Assembly (NCBI GenBank): GCA_023131935.1
Contig: JAGLYY010000254.1
Coordinates: forward strand, 1-16,943
DNA length: 16,943 nucleotides
Direction of reading: 5' to 3'
DNA from: Spirochaetales bacterium
Lineage (GTDB): Bacteria; Spirochaetota; Spirochaetia; JAGLYY01
In this document: one piece after another, positions 1 to 8,515 of the stretch
Position numbering within the stretch: the first letter of the stretch is position 1
Layout of the letters: the number at the start of each line of letters is the position of its first letter
The notes under the pieces: generated by a model
Database searches by the model: none
What the model was told of the DNA's origin: nothing
What the model saw: the letters and a program-made list of their open reading frames with translations, nothing else
Translations under genes and position numbers: made by a program

Positions 1-120
1 TGCCGAATGCAGGATCTCGAAAGGCAGCTCTTCCGATACTTCTCCAAAGAGCATGAAACATGATACGAACAGAAACACCAGGATGAAAATGCCGCGCGGT
101 TTTTTGTACATCTTTCTCAT
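1..120 (-). CDS. secreted protein, N-terminal 40 codons only (runs off the left edge)
   Basis: Only the first 40 codons are visible; the rest lies left of the window. The start is ATG at 118-120, read leftwards. It overlaps the TGA stop of the upstream gene as ATGA, and GAGGA lies 7 bases before it inside that gene, so translational coupling is likely. The peptide begins MRKMYKKPRGIF and continues into a hydrophobic run ending FLFVSCFMLFG, followed by acidic residues: a signal peptide. The cysteine could be a relaxed lipobox (FVSC), or cleavage could follow LFG. The hydrophobic core and the SCFxLFG ending closely match the signal peptide of the adjacent 911-residue protein (SCFTLFGDE), suggesting a related or co-exported pair. 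The function of the mature protein cannot be judged from this fragment. Confidence 0.75.
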   Translation of the reverse strand, partial: MRKMYKKPRGIFILVFLFVSCFMLFGEVSEELPFEILHSA

Positions 121-2852
121 TTCACTTCCTCGTTTCCGGCGTTACCGCCAATAGCATTTAAATCATCCATGCTGATGTTAAGTCGTTGCGTATGATAGTA
201 TTCATAAGCAGCACCCTGAAACAAACATGACTGTATTACAGGCCGATTCTCATCACCGGTAATGCCGTCTTCTTTAATATCATACAGTTCATTATTTACG
301 AAATCGCAGCTGACAATTGTAAGACCGGCCTTGTATGCATGTACACCGACACGATTACCGGTTATCACGCTTTCTTCGATCCTTATATCGGGTACCGTCC
401 CTTCATCCGCTGCCGTTATTGCACGTTCCGCGTTTTCTATCACACAGCCGGATATTTCCGCGTTTCCTTCAACCAGGATGCCTTGCCAATCCTCAGGTCC
501 TTCATTTGCCTCGGACCGGAACTTGATATCTCCCTTGCCGTCGCCTTTTACAACTAATTCACCTCCCGGCTTTACGGAAATACCAATCTCACCGTTTCCG
601 TGGATAATTACTTCTGTTCCGGGCATGACCGTCAGGCGGACCCCGTCGGGGATTACAACTGTAGTGTGCAGGTTATGTTCCCCCTGCCACCAGACCTCAT
701 TTTCTTCCAAACAGTACTCCTCGCCATCATCGGCTGTTACTTCCAACGGAGGAAGATAAAGCAGTTTCATGGCGACGCTGTAATGGTCTATATTGTTGCA
801 CTCCGGTCTGTCATGTAAACTTGAAACCGCGAGTATGTACGCAACATAATATCTGCCTGTTTCAATTATATTCAGGCTTTCATCAGGCCAATTTGTCAGC
901 CTGAGGGTGCGTGGATCGCTGCCTGAATATATGCCGGGGGATAGATAATAATCACTCCCGGTTACCGCAAAATCATCGTATATTGGTTTTCCGTCTGAAT
1001 CCCCGAAAACCTCCGGGACTTCTTCCTCAGGGATGAGGATGATCTTGTAGTAATCGATTGTTACCTCTTCCTCCAAACCTGTCTCCGCGGCGTTCCAACG
1101 AAGATGGTAGCCGCTTCCATCATCATAATAGGGCGAATCAATTGTTCCGCCCGAATCCACATCAGAGAAAGTAAACCCGGCTTCAACCGGGTCTGCTAAC
1201 AGGTGTACTGTAAAGGCTTGACCGGCGCTTTCGTTGCCGGCTTTGTCTTGAGCAACAACACGGTAGGTTTCCACGTCATTTCCCATCTTGACTGTACTGT
1301 ATAATTCACCTTTACCGTCATGAAAAGCAATTTCTTCCCAATTACCATCCATCGTCTGTCTTTCGATGATAAATTGATTGAACCCGCTTCCCTCATCGGC
1401 TGCATCTCCCTGCCAGCGAAGTATCGCGGATGATAGTGCGGACACATCCGGCTTATAGTACCACCCTCGATCGGTTATTTCGAAACTTCCTTCGATCGTA
1501 ATGCTATGAGGAGCAGCCGGAGGAATACGGTCTATCCCGATGCATTCGATAATTGCCTTGTCCCCTCTATTTCCCACCTTATCAATTGGTGTGAGAGAAA
1601 GTTCATAAGTACCATTTCCGAAAGAAGAGAAGTCAACATCACTTCCTTTTATTTCATTTCCATAGGGCTCATAACCAATTTCGAGAACCGTTGATTCATC
1701 TTCCTCAGTATTTCGCACAGCCAATTCATAGCGATCTAAACCGGAACCTGCCTGGGGCTCGCTCTCTTGCTCCCATTGAAGAACAGCATAACCGTTCTCC
1801 TCTTGCGTTAGATAATCGTACCCATTTACGCTTCTTGTGTTTACCACGATAAAATCTTGTGGTACGGGAGGGCCGGTATTATCTATGGTAAAGGAAATGG
1901 GTCCGCTTTTTACACTTTCATTTCCAGCCGCGTCGACGACTTTAATCGATAATATGTGAGGCCCCTCTGAAAGATTCTCAATGGGAAAACCATCCGGAAA
2001 GAGTTGGCCTTTATTCGCGGGTGTTGCCGGGAATTCTCTTATTAAAACCTCGCCTTCCTGTGCCGCTTCATAAACACGATAAGCTGTAATACCTGAACAC
2101 CATTCGCCGTCGTACCAGTTTGTTGTATTCGAGTCAGTGTCATATTCACCGGAGCAATCTAAAAAAACTTTCCCGTTTGGACAGGAAATATAATTGCCGG
2201 GTTTAACAAGAGGTTCATTATTAAGATCTACCACAGAGGGAGGTTCCGGTTTATCGTCATCTTCTAAAAAAGTAAACCCTACTGTAGTCCAGACATCCCT
2301 GGTGATCCAGTCATCATCTTTATTTTGAGCACTTCCAGGTGGTCTTATAACCGCATAAAGACGCTCTCCTTCAGACAGCAACAATACTTCGGTCCATTCT
2401 CGTACACTTGATAAATTCCAAGGAAATACCCAAGGCACAGGAAACGGATATGGGGAGGGGTGGATTATTTCATCCGAACTGGCATAGCAAAGGAAAGCCC
2501 CTCCGCCATAGATCTTCACTTCCGAGTGGGAAGGGCTGAAATGCCTGAGGGTCCGAACCCTTACAGGTATATCATAACAATATGTTATAATTTCAGAAGG
2601 CCCGTTGCCGATAAAAATATCATAGTCTTGCTCTGTCACTGAGCAACTCTGCCTTGTGGAAGGAGCGTAAAAGAATAGACTTCTATTGATCCTTGGTCGC
2701 TCTTCCGCACGAGATATTCTAGCCCAATATATTACTTCGTCACCGAAAAGGGTGAAACAGCTAACAATCGAAAACAGTAATAGAAAGAAGACCCTGAAAC
2801 CGGTTAATTTCCACATACTGGTAAATGGCCATAATATGAGTTTTGTTATCAT
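117..2852 (-). CDS. large secreted protein: Ig/FnIII-like modules plus C-terminal right-handed beta-helix
   Basis: This 911-residue exported protein has no recognisable catalytic motif. Residues 1-37 form a signal peptide (basic n-region, VFFLLLFSIV core, then SCFTLFG). It could be a lipoprotein anchored at Cys32 or a type I secreted protein. Residues about 200-560 hold three Ig/FnIII-like modules, marked by the bacterial surface-protein motif D-x-A/V-G-N at about 307-312, 424-428 and 536-541. A further all-beta region follows to about 700. Residues about 715-890 show short hydrophobic/Gly repeats (IPDGVRLTVMPGTEVIIHG, then VKPGGELVVKG), typical of a right-handed parallel beta-helix like those of pectate-lyase-like and autotransporter-type folds. 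The start at 2852 has GAGGG 6 bases upstream. An adhesin or cell-envelope role is plausible but inferred from architecture only. It probably shares a transcript with the next gene leftward. Confidence 0.8.
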   Translation of the reverse strand: MITKLILWPFTSMWKLTGFRVFFLLLFSIVSCFTLFGDEVIYWARISRAEERPRINRSLFFYAPSTRQSCSVTEQDYDIFIGNGPSEIITYCYDIPVRVRTLRHFSPSHSEVKIYGGGAFLCYASSDEIIHPSPYPFPVPWVFPWNLSSVREWTEVLLLSEGERLYAVIRPPGSAQNKDDDWITRDVWTTVGFTFLEDDDKPEPPSVVDLNNEPLVKPGNYISCPNGKVFLDCSGEYDTDSNTTNWYDGEWCSGITAYRVYEAAQEGEVLIREFPATPANKGQLFPDGFPIENLSEGPHILSIKVVDAAGNESVKSGPISFTIDNTGPPVPQDFIVVNTRSVNGYDYLTQEENGYAVLQWEQESEPQAGSGLDRYELAVRNTEEDESTVLEIGYEPYGNEIKGSDVDFSSFGNGTYELSLTPIDKVGNRGDKAIIECIGIDRIPPAAPHSITIEGSFEITDRGWYYKPDVSALSSAILRWQGDAADEGSGFNQFIIERQTMDGNWEEIAFHDGKGELYSTVKMGNDVETYRVVAQDKAGNESAGQAFTVHLLADPVEAGFTFSDVDSGGTIDSPYYDDGSGYHLRWNAAETGLEEEVTIDYYKIILIPEEEVPEVFGDSDGKPIYDDFAVTGSDYYLSPGIYSGSDPRTLRLTNWPDESLNIIETGRYYVAYILAVSSLHDRPECNNIDHYSVAMKLLYLPPLEVTADDGEEYCLEENEVWWQGEHNLHTTVVIPDGVRLTVMPGTEVIIHGNGEIGISVKPGGELVVKGDGKGDIKFRSEANEGPEDWQGILVEGNAEISGCVIENAERAITAADEGTVPDIRIEESVITGNRVGVHAYKAGLTIVSCDFVNNELYDIKEDGITGDENRPVIQSCLFQGAAYEYYHTQRLNISMDDLNAIGGNAGNEEVK

Positions 2853-3184
2853 TTTTTACCCTCTTAACTCGATAATTATATATTGATACACAAGACTGTA
2901 ACAGATAGCATTTATTAAACCATGTTATTGCCGGTGCGTCTATAAGATTCGGAACCAAGTCTTTTCCGCATTTTCATTCCCCGTATAATGTTATCGGTTG
3001 GTGAAAGAAAGAATCAGAAGTGATCATCTCTTTACATACTGATAAAAATAGCACAGCAAATACCGGTTGTCAATCTTTCGAAGCCGGCTATTTACCGCAT
3101 AACTTTTTGAGAATACCGAAAGTTCCAACCTATAGGGAATTGGCGGCTTTTTTTATCTTCCGGCATCCTACCATCAGCATCACC
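2853..3184. other. 332-bp intergenic gap, no gene seen
   Basis: Between the large secreted protein gene and the six-span membrane protein gene, both on the minus strand, I see no convincing small gene on either strand. The gap holds a good minus-strand sigma70-type promoter candidate (3045-3073), which would give a leader of roughly 185 bases. An imperfect inverted repeat (CCGGTT / AAGCCGG, 3063-3087) spans its -35 box. No hairpin with a T tract on the minus strand was found, so termination of the upstream cyclic-di-GMP operon is unresolved. Confidence 0.6.
3045..3073 (-). promoter_or_regulatory. candidate sigma70-type promoter for the secreted-protein genes
   Basis: Read on the minus strand, TTGACA (3068-3073) matches the -35 consensus fully. 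After exactly 17 bases comes TATTTT (3045-3050), a 4/6 match to the -10 box. Transcription would begin near 3037 and run into the 911-residue protein gene after a leader of about 185 bases. A second, weaker -10-like TATAAT lies at 2875-2880, but its upstream sequence is a poor -35. Assignment rests on sequence match only. Confidence 0.45.
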
Positions 3185-3913
3185 TCAATCCGGGCTTAAA
3201 ATTTCCTTTGTTCCCTCCTCCTTCGTCTTTCTCCTTCTCATACATACCAGGTGTGAAACAATAAGCACGGAAATAAGACCCCAGGTGGTGATTTTCTGAA
3301 ACACCTGCTTTGAAGGATCGTTTATCAGGAAAGTCCAGGCATATGGCAATACACTGCCTTGAGTTACCAGATTACCAATGAGATAGATTGGGAATGAGAA
3401 TCCTTCGCACATTTTAATGAGCACCAGATTTGTGAAAATCCAGATGGAACCTACAAAAGTTGAAGCGCCTATTGAATGATAAAAATTATTCACGTCACAG
3501 GGTATCATCATCAAAAAGGCTCCCATGGCCCCTAGGAGGGCAAAAAACTGTTTCAGATTACTGTTTTGATCATTACGATGATACCAGAAGCTTATTCTAA
3601 AAAGTAATAATCCGCAGAGCAGCAAGGCAGCGTTAAAAACAAATCTTGCCCAGAAATTCGGGAACCCCATTGCCGTCCTAACAGCCCCGAGACTGCTATA
3701 AGGGTATTTTGAGGATAAAAACTGTTCGCCGTATAATCGCACTCCAAAGATAACCCCAAACGCAAAAGTGCTAACAAGGGCAAGAAACAACTCATGAGGA
3801 TCCTCGGTAAGGGCAATCTTACGGATCCTTCCCTTCATATGACTAATATACTGATAGAATGATCTATTATTAAAAAAATCGGGCTCAGGCCCTCTTATTA
3901 GAGCAGGTGGCAA
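3185..3913 (-). CDS. six-span integral membrane protein (DUF998-like)
   Basis: This is a membrane protein of up to 242 residues with six predicted membrane segments at about 42-61, 88-106, 120-137, 146-167, 173-196 and 208-225, and a basic cytoplasmic-looking tail (RRRKTKEEG). The PCD-x5-HS motif at 138-147, at the junction of segments 3 and 4, resembles the DUF998 / FRAG1-DRAM-like membrane families. I cannot confirm the family and assign no activity. It is the last gene of the cyclic-di-GMP operon, only 3 bases after the HD-GYP stop, so it may be an effector or envelope partner of that module. The start is uncertain. The open frame begins with TTG at 3913 without a clear ribosome binding site, and the first ATG is at 3838 (residue 26), also without one. 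Coupled reinitiation from the upstream stop is likely. Confidence 0.65.
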   Translation of the reverse strand: MPPALIRGPEPDFFNNRSFYQYISHMKGRIRKIALTEDPHELFLALVSTFAFGVIFGVRLYGEQFLSSKYPYSSLGAVRTAMGFPNFWARFVFNAALLLCGLLLFRISFWYHRNDQNSNLKQFFALLGAMGAFLMMIPCDVNNFYHSIGASTFVGSIWIFTNLVLIKMCEGFSFPIYLIGNLVTQGSVLPYAWTFLINDPSKQVFQKITTWGLISVLIVSHLVCMRRRKTKEEGTKEILSPD

Positions 3914-3916
3914 CTA

Positions 3917-4909
3917 TCATTTCAAGTCGGAAGATTTTTTCAAATACTCCCAGGATTGTACCCTCGGTCTTTTCCCTTTTGTGAAGTCCGTGAGGCTGTA
4001 AGCAAAGTCAATAAAAGTCTGTCTGCTGAACTTACCTTTGTCCACATCCTCCTTTAACAGGGTGAGGGCTTTTATTGGCTGCATCGAGCTCCTGTATGGA
4101 CGGTCGTCATTCGTAATTGCCTCGTAACAATCAATGATCGCGAGTATCTGCCCATAATCAGAGATTTCCCGCTTCCCCCCCGGGTAGCCCGAACCATCCA
4201 GTTTCTCATGATGCTCCAGACAGGCTAATTTGACTTTCGGAGAAATTTCCTCGTACTCATCAAGAATGCTGACTCCAAGGGTGGGGTGGGATTTCATGAT
4301 TTCGAATTCCTCATCCGTCAGTTTTCTGTTAGCTGTCAGGATCTCTGTTGGAACCTCGATTTTACCAACATCATGAAGCAGGGCGGCAAGTCCCAGATCC
4401 AGTGTTTCCCTATCGCTTTTCATGGTATAAAAGCAGTACCCAAGAGTGAGTACCAGAACATTAATAGAGTGAATGATCGTTGTGTAATCTTTGAAAGCTA
4501 TTCGAGCAAGATTTTTCACAACTGTTGGGCGGGAGGAATACCCCTCAATGAGAGACTCCACGGTCCCGGGGGCTCCTTTGATAGATCCCGTACGCGGTTC
4601 CGACATCGTTTCGTCCACGATACCAACAAGCAGATCTTTTACCTCTGCTGTATCCTTCGTTCTGATATTCTCTTCCAACTCATTATTAAACCCCCGTTGG
4701 GCTTCTTGTATTGCCTTAATTTTATCCTCAGGCTTGATATAAAGGTCTCCGAGATAAGATTTGTGTGAGAGACTTGCTTCGGTAAAAGTCATTCCCGCAG
4801 ATTTGTAGAGACGTATGTTTTTGGAGGGGGTTTTATAATAGAGTTCAACACCTGTATAGTATTTGAGGTGAGATTTTCGAACAGAAATCCATTTTTTTCC
4901 AGTTTTCAT
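3917..4909 (-). CDS. HD-GYP domain cyclic-di-GMP phosphodiesterase
   Basis: This is a soluble protein of about 330 residues whose C-terminal half is a canonical HD-GYP domain, the family that hydrolyses cyclic-di-GMP to pGpG or GMP at a bi- or trinuclear metal site. Visible motifs are an upstream His in IIHSINV (about 147), the HD pair in LLHDVGKIEVP (about 179-180), HPxxG (208-212), HHE (233-235), DGSGYPGG (238-245) and DCYEAITNDDRPYR (260-273). All catalytic positions look intact. The N-terminal 130 residues have no recognised sensor domain and no membrane span. The adjacent GGDEF gene ends 19 bases upstream, so synthesis and breakdown enzymes are co-transcribed. ATG at 4909 is preferred over the in-frame TTG just before it (4912). 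A run of seven G residues (4175-4181) lies just after the GYP codons. Confidence 0.92.
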   Translation of the reverse strand: MKTGKKWISVRKSHLKYYTGVELYYKTPSKNIRLYKSAGMTFTEASLSHKSYLGDLYIKPEDKIKAIQEAQRGFNNELEENIRTKDTAEVKDLLVGIVDETMSEPRTGSIKGAPGTVESLIEGYSSRPTVVKNLARIAFKDYTTIIHSINVLVLTLGYCFYTMKSDRETLDLGLAALLHDVGKIEVPTEILTANRKLTDEEFEIMKSHPTLGVSILDEYEEISPKVKLACLEHHEKLDGSGYPGGKREISDYGQILAIIDCYEAITNDDRPYRSSMQPIKALTLLKEDVDKGKFSRQTFIDFAYSLTDFTKGKRPRVQSWEYLKKSSDLK

Positions 4910-4928
4910 CAATCTATCTTCTTATAAT

Positions 4929-6146
4929 TTATAATAATTTACCTTTTTCTTTATTCAGGTACATCCTTTTATCCGCATCCCGTAAGAGATCATCGTAGCT
5001 CATTCCCGGAGACCAACTTCTTATACCATAGCTAAAATCAATAGGAAACCGTGTTCCATCAAGAAGCTGGATACTGCCACCCATTGTTTCCTTTTTTATT
5101 GCCGTAATTCTATTTTCAATCTCCTCCGCGGAACAATGAAAGAAAATTCCGACAAACTCATCCCCTCCATATCGGGCAATAATATCCGCGGCCCGCAGAG
5201 AGGTGATCAAAACAGAGGCAAACTGGATAATAACATGATCGCCACAGATATGACCGTAGCTATCGTTAACAATTTTGAAATTATCCAGATCCATGAGAAC
5301 AAGTTGAAATGGAGAATCCCCCCGTTCACATCGATGAATCGAATGGATCACCAGATCTTTGAAATAACGCCTGTTATAGAGAGTTGATAAGGGATCATGC
5401 TTGGACAGGTAGATGGTTTTCTCTAAATATTGATGGTTTTTCAAAACAATCGCGGTCTGACTGCTGAAGTATTCCATTATGAGAAGATCTTCCCTGCCGA
5501 ACGCGGAGTATTCTCTTCCATCGACTGAGAGCACACCAAAAAATTCCTCGTCGAGGAGAATCGGTACGCTTAGAGAGGAATTCCATTCATAAACTCCGCA
5601 ACTGTCCAGGCCCTCCCGGATCCTCCGTTCCTGGTACTTTTCATCAAATGCCCGCTTGTTATTGATAAAAGCCGGTTTCCGGTAATTTCCCCGGTTATTT
5701 ATATAGAGAAAGGTGTCTTCAAGAGGCATGGCTATTTGTGCGAGTTCTTCAAAAGGGAACCCTGCACTTGCAACAAAATGAAGGACACCGTCTTCACCCA
5801 TCATCATTAAACTGCCGGCAGATGCCGAGGGAAGCGATTCGATTGCCGTGTCAAGAATCCTCTGGTAGAGCTCCTGCGAATCCTCAACTTCAATCACCGC
5901 GTGGTTCATTTTTATAACCACATCCTTGATGTAGTTGCGATCCTTGAGAGCCTGAAGTTGAGCGATCTCTTTACTCGGAGGCATGATGACAAAGAGCAAA
6001 ACCGCAAGGAAACTCCCTGCGAGAACCATTTGAATGACCAGGAGGAGAATCCCTGATAATTGGGGTATTACCTGCTTGGGCAGAATTACCCCGAGGGTCA
6101 TGGAAATGAGAAGAAGGGGGATATAACGCAACATTCGTCTCAGCAT
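4929..6146 (-). CDS. membrane-anchored GAF-GGDEF diguanylate cyclase
   Basis: This 405-residue protein should make cyclic-di-GMP from two GTP. The N-terminus has two membrane segments (about 8-24 and 31-56) with almost no periplasmic loop. A linker (57-82) follows, then a GAF sensory domain (about 83-237, ending in SVPILLDEEFFGVLSVDG), then a GGDEF domain (about 248-405). The GGDEF domain carries DPLSTLYNRRYF, the metal-binding DLDNFK (286-291) and an intact GGDEF signature (327-331). RAAD at 318-321, five residues before the signature, fits the inhibitory I-site RxxD, so product feedback is expected. The GAF ligand cannot be deduced. The gene heads the cluster GGDEF, HD-GYP, membrane protein. 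AAGG lies unusually close to ATG 6146, so the second ATG (residue 5) is an alternative start. Confidence 0.93.
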   Translation of the reverse strand: MLRRMLRYIPLLLISMTLGVILPKQVIPQLSGILLLVIQMVLAGSFLAVLLFVIMPPSKEIAQLQALKDRNYIKDVVIKMNHAVIEVEDSQELYQRILDTAIESLPSASAGSLMMMGEDGVLHFVASAGFPFEELAQIAMPLEDTFLYINNRGNYRKPAFINNKRAFDEKYQERRIREGLDSCGVYEWNSSLSVPILLDEEFFGVLSVDGREYSAFGREDLLIMEYFSSQTAIVLKNHQYLEKTIYLSKHDPLSTLYNRRYFKDLVIHSIHRCERGDSPFQLVLMDLDNFKIVNDSYGHICGDHVIIQFASVLITSLRAADIIARYGGDEFVGIFFHCSAEEIENRITAIKKETMGGSIQLLDGTRFPIDFSYGIRSWSPGMSYDDLLRDADKRMYLNKEKGKLL

Positions 6147-6168
6147 ACCTTTCCATTTTCAATCATAG

Positions 6169-6198
6169 TAGATACTAGGTGAATTTTCCAATCGTCAA
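6169..6198 (-). promoter_or_regulatory. weak promoter candidate for the cyclic-di-GMP operon
   Basis: In the 78-bp gap after copA, the minus strand reads TTGACG (6193-6198; 5/6 to the -35 consensus), 18 bases, then TATCTA (6169-6174; a poor -10). It could let the GGDEF operon be transcribed independently of copA. No hairpin terminator was found in the gap, so read-through from copA is also possible. Confidence 0.3.
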
Positions 6199-6224
6199 GA
6201 GTTATTTAACCGATCTGTTCCACC

Positions 6225-8471
6225 TTACTTCACAAAGTCCCTCTTTTCCTTCCCCTGGTTGGATTTCATTATCTTGAACCTCTTCAAAGAGAGGGAATTT
6301 GTTACCACAGATACAGAGCTGAATGACATTGCTGCACCTGCGATGATTGGGCTTAATAGTCCGGCAGCTGCAAAAGGGATCCCAATAAGGTTATAGAAAA
6401 AAGCCCAGAAGAGGTTCTGCCTGATCCTGGACATGGTTTTCCGGGACAGCATTATTGCATCTGATATGCTTTCGAGATTTCCCCGGATAAGAGTGATGTC
6501 CCCCGCTTCCATGGCAATGTCGGTTCCTGTGCCCATCGCCATACCGATATCCGCGGTTGCGAGGGCCGGTGCATCATTTATTCCATCACCCACCATGGCA
6601 ACGATTTCTCCCTGCTTCTGCAGATTGGAGAGAGCCTCTGCTTTTTTCTCCGGCAGGACTCCCGCGAGGATACGAGTTATCCCCACCTGTTTCCCAATCG
6701 CTTCGGCTGTCCGTTGATTGTCTCCGGTAATCATATAAACTTCCAGCCCCATCTTTTTAAGACCGGCAACCGCGGAACGGGAAGTATCCTTTACTGTGTC
6801 CGCGACAGCGATTATTCCGATGCATTTTTGATCTTCCCCGAGAAGGACCACTGTTTTCCCCTGCCCTTCGAGGGAAATGATCAGGGTCCGGTAATCCTGA
6901 AGTGAAATCCCCCTCTCTTCGAGCAGCCCCGGAGAGCCAACAAAGATAGTGCGGTTTCCGGTTATCACCTGAACACCTCTACCGGGAATAGCGGAAAAGG
7001 TCTCAGGATCGGGGATCTCCCCGTGAACATACAGGGCTTTCTGAAAAATTGCCGAGGCAACAGGGTGCTCCGATTTCTTTTCCGCGATCCCCGCTTTCAA
7101 GAGCAGGTCTTTCCGATCAGTCCCGTTCAGTGGAACAACATCGGTCACCGAAGGCTTCCCGAGGGTAATGGTGCCGGTTTTATCAAGGACAACAACTGAA
7201 AGCTTGTGGGCAAGTTCAAGACTCTCTCCGCTCCGGATCAAGATCCCATTTTCAGCCCCTTTTCCGGTACCCACCATAATTGCTGTAGGAGTTGCCAGAC
7301 CCAGGGCGCAGGGACAAGCAATCACCAGAACAGCCACCGCGCTGATAAAACCCTGTCCCGGATCCCCGAGAATCAGGTACCAGACAAAAAAAGTAACCAG
7401 AGCAATTGCTAATACAGTTGGGACGAAGATCCCGGCAACCTTGTCTGCAAGTTTCCGGATCGGGGCTTTTAATCCCTGCGCTTCTTCTACAACCTTTATC
7501 ATTTGTGAAAGAACCGTATCCTTTCCGACCTTTTCTGCCTTGAAGGTGAAGGTCCCATACCGGTTTATCGTCGCTCCAATTACTTTATCCCCGGAAGCTT
7601 TATCCACCGGAAGGCTTTCCCCGGTTATCATACTTTCATCCACAGCCGAGTTACCTTCGATAACCTCTCCATCCACAGGGACCTTTTCTCCCGGTCTTAC
7701 AACTACCAGATCCCCGGTCACAACCTCCCACAGAGGGATATCAATCTCTTTTTCATCCCTTATTACCCGGGATGTCTTCGGCTTCAAACCAATGAGTTTC
7801 TTTAGTGCTTCTGAAGTTTTCCCCCTGGCGACTGCTTCTAACATCTTTCCGAGCAATACCAGGGTGATAATTAATGCTGAAGCCTCGAAATAAAGACCTG
7901 GCTTCTCCCCCGGCGTAAGTGTTTGAAAGAAACCGGAATAAATACTGAAAAAATACGATGCACTTGTCCCCATGGCTATAAGAAGATCCATTCCGGGGCT
8001 TCCAGCTTTCAGACTGTGCCAGGAGTTACGGTAAAAACGCCACCCGATAATGAATTGGACCGGGGTTGCAAGAAATAACTGAAGGATTGGATTGTGGAGA
8101 AACATGAGTTGTTCAATCCGAAACAAACCTGCAACCATTGCCATAAGGAGAGGAAAGCTCAGCAACGCGGATACCAGAAAACTTTTCCGAAGTTTTTGGA
8201 TTTCTCCCGCCCGAACTTCCTGCTCTCTACCTACCTGATCTTCCTCGACTTTTTCCGCTCCGTAACCGACCTTCCTGACCTGCTGAATCAGATCGGAGAT
8301 ATCCACCCTGGAGGGATCGAAGGAGACACTCGCTTTTTCATTCGCGAGGTTTACCGCTGCAGCCTGAACACCTTTCACATCGCGCAATCCCCTCTCAACT
8401 CTGGAAGAACAGGAGACACAGGTCATCCCGGCAATCATCAAATCTATCGTCTCTATCATGGAATTACCCAT
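6225..8471 (-). CDS. copA: Cu(+)-exporting P1B-type ATPase CopA
   Basis: This 748-residue inner-membrane pump exports cytoplasmic Cu(I) at the cost of ATP. Visible in order: one N-terminal heavy-metal-associated domain (about 8-74) with GMTCVSC (Cys18, Cys21); eight membrane segments; the actuator loop TGES (283-286); the intramembrane CPC motif (386-388) in segment 6; the phosphorylation motif DKTGT (Asp430); the nucleotide-binding SEHP (467-470, His469); and GDGIND (628-633). Tyr693-Asn694 and Met715-Ser-x-Ser-Ser in the last two segments are the P1B-1 copper signature, which separates it from Zn/Cd or Co pumps. Length is normal for a pump with one metal-binding domain. AGGAG lies about 8 bases before the ATG. 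It is 44 bases downstream of csoR, so copper-dependent derepression of the pair is expected. No copZ chaperone is present here. Confidence 0.97.
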   Translation of the reverse strand: MGNSMIETIDLMIAGMTCVSCSSRVERGLRDVKGVQAAAVNLANEKASVSFDPSRVDISDLIQQVRKVGYGAEKVEEDQVGREQEVRAGEIQKLRKSFLVSALLSFPLLMAMVAGLFRIEQLMFLHNPILQLFLATPVQFIIGWRFYRNSWHSLKAGSPGMDLLIAMGTSASYFFSIYSGFFQTLTPGEKPGLYFEASALIITLVLLGKMLEAVARGKTSEALKKLIGLKPKTSRVIRDEKEIDIPLWEVVTGDLVVVRPGEKVPVDGEVIEGNSAVDESMITGESLPVDKASGDKVIGATINRYGTFTFKAEKVGKDTVLSQMIKVVEEAQGLKAPIRKLADKVAGIFVPTVLAIALVTFFVWYLILGDPGQGFISAVAVLVIACPCALGLATPTAIMVGTGKGAENGILIRSGESLELAHKLSVVVLDKTGTITLGKPSVTDVVPLNGTDRKDLLLKAGIAEKKSEHPVASAIFQKALYVHGEIPDPETFSAIPGRGVQVITGNRTIFVGSPGLLEERGISLQDYRTLIISLEGQGKTVVLLGEDQKCIGIIAVADTVKDTSRSAVAGLKKMGLEVYMITGDNQRTAEAIGKQVGITRILAGVLPEKKAEALSNLQKQGEIVAMVGDGINDAPALATADIGMAMGTGTDIAMEAGDITLIRGNLESISDAIMLSRKTMSRIRQNLFWAFFYNLIGIPFAAAGLLSPIIAGAAMSFSSVSVVTNSLSLKRFKIMKSNQGKEKRDFVK

Positions 8472-8515
8472 ATATTTTCTCCTATCATGTGTTTAACCCA
8501 ACATTATTGTTTTCT

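Noticed and set aside
262..759. 165-codon open frame on the plus strand opposite the beta-helix region
   Set aside because: It is antisense to the repetitive Gly/Val-rich beta-helix codons of the large secreted protein, with no plausible product.
3120..3160. T-rich run after GGCGGC on the plus strand as a terminator
   Set aside because: The hairpin arms before it are only 4 bp with mismatches, and no plus-strand gene ends there. On the minus strand, where transcription runs, it reads as an A tract.
4286..4768. 160-codon open frame opposite the HD-GYP gene
   Set aside because: The minus-strand HD-GYP motifs are intact and continuous here; the plus-strand translation resembles nothing.
7168..7893. 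241-codon open frame on the plus strand opposite copA
   Set aside because: It is antisense to the phosphorylation/actuator region of an unmistakable CopA, is rich in Ser/Thr/Pro/Ile as mirror frames are, and has no family motif. It is a shadow frame.
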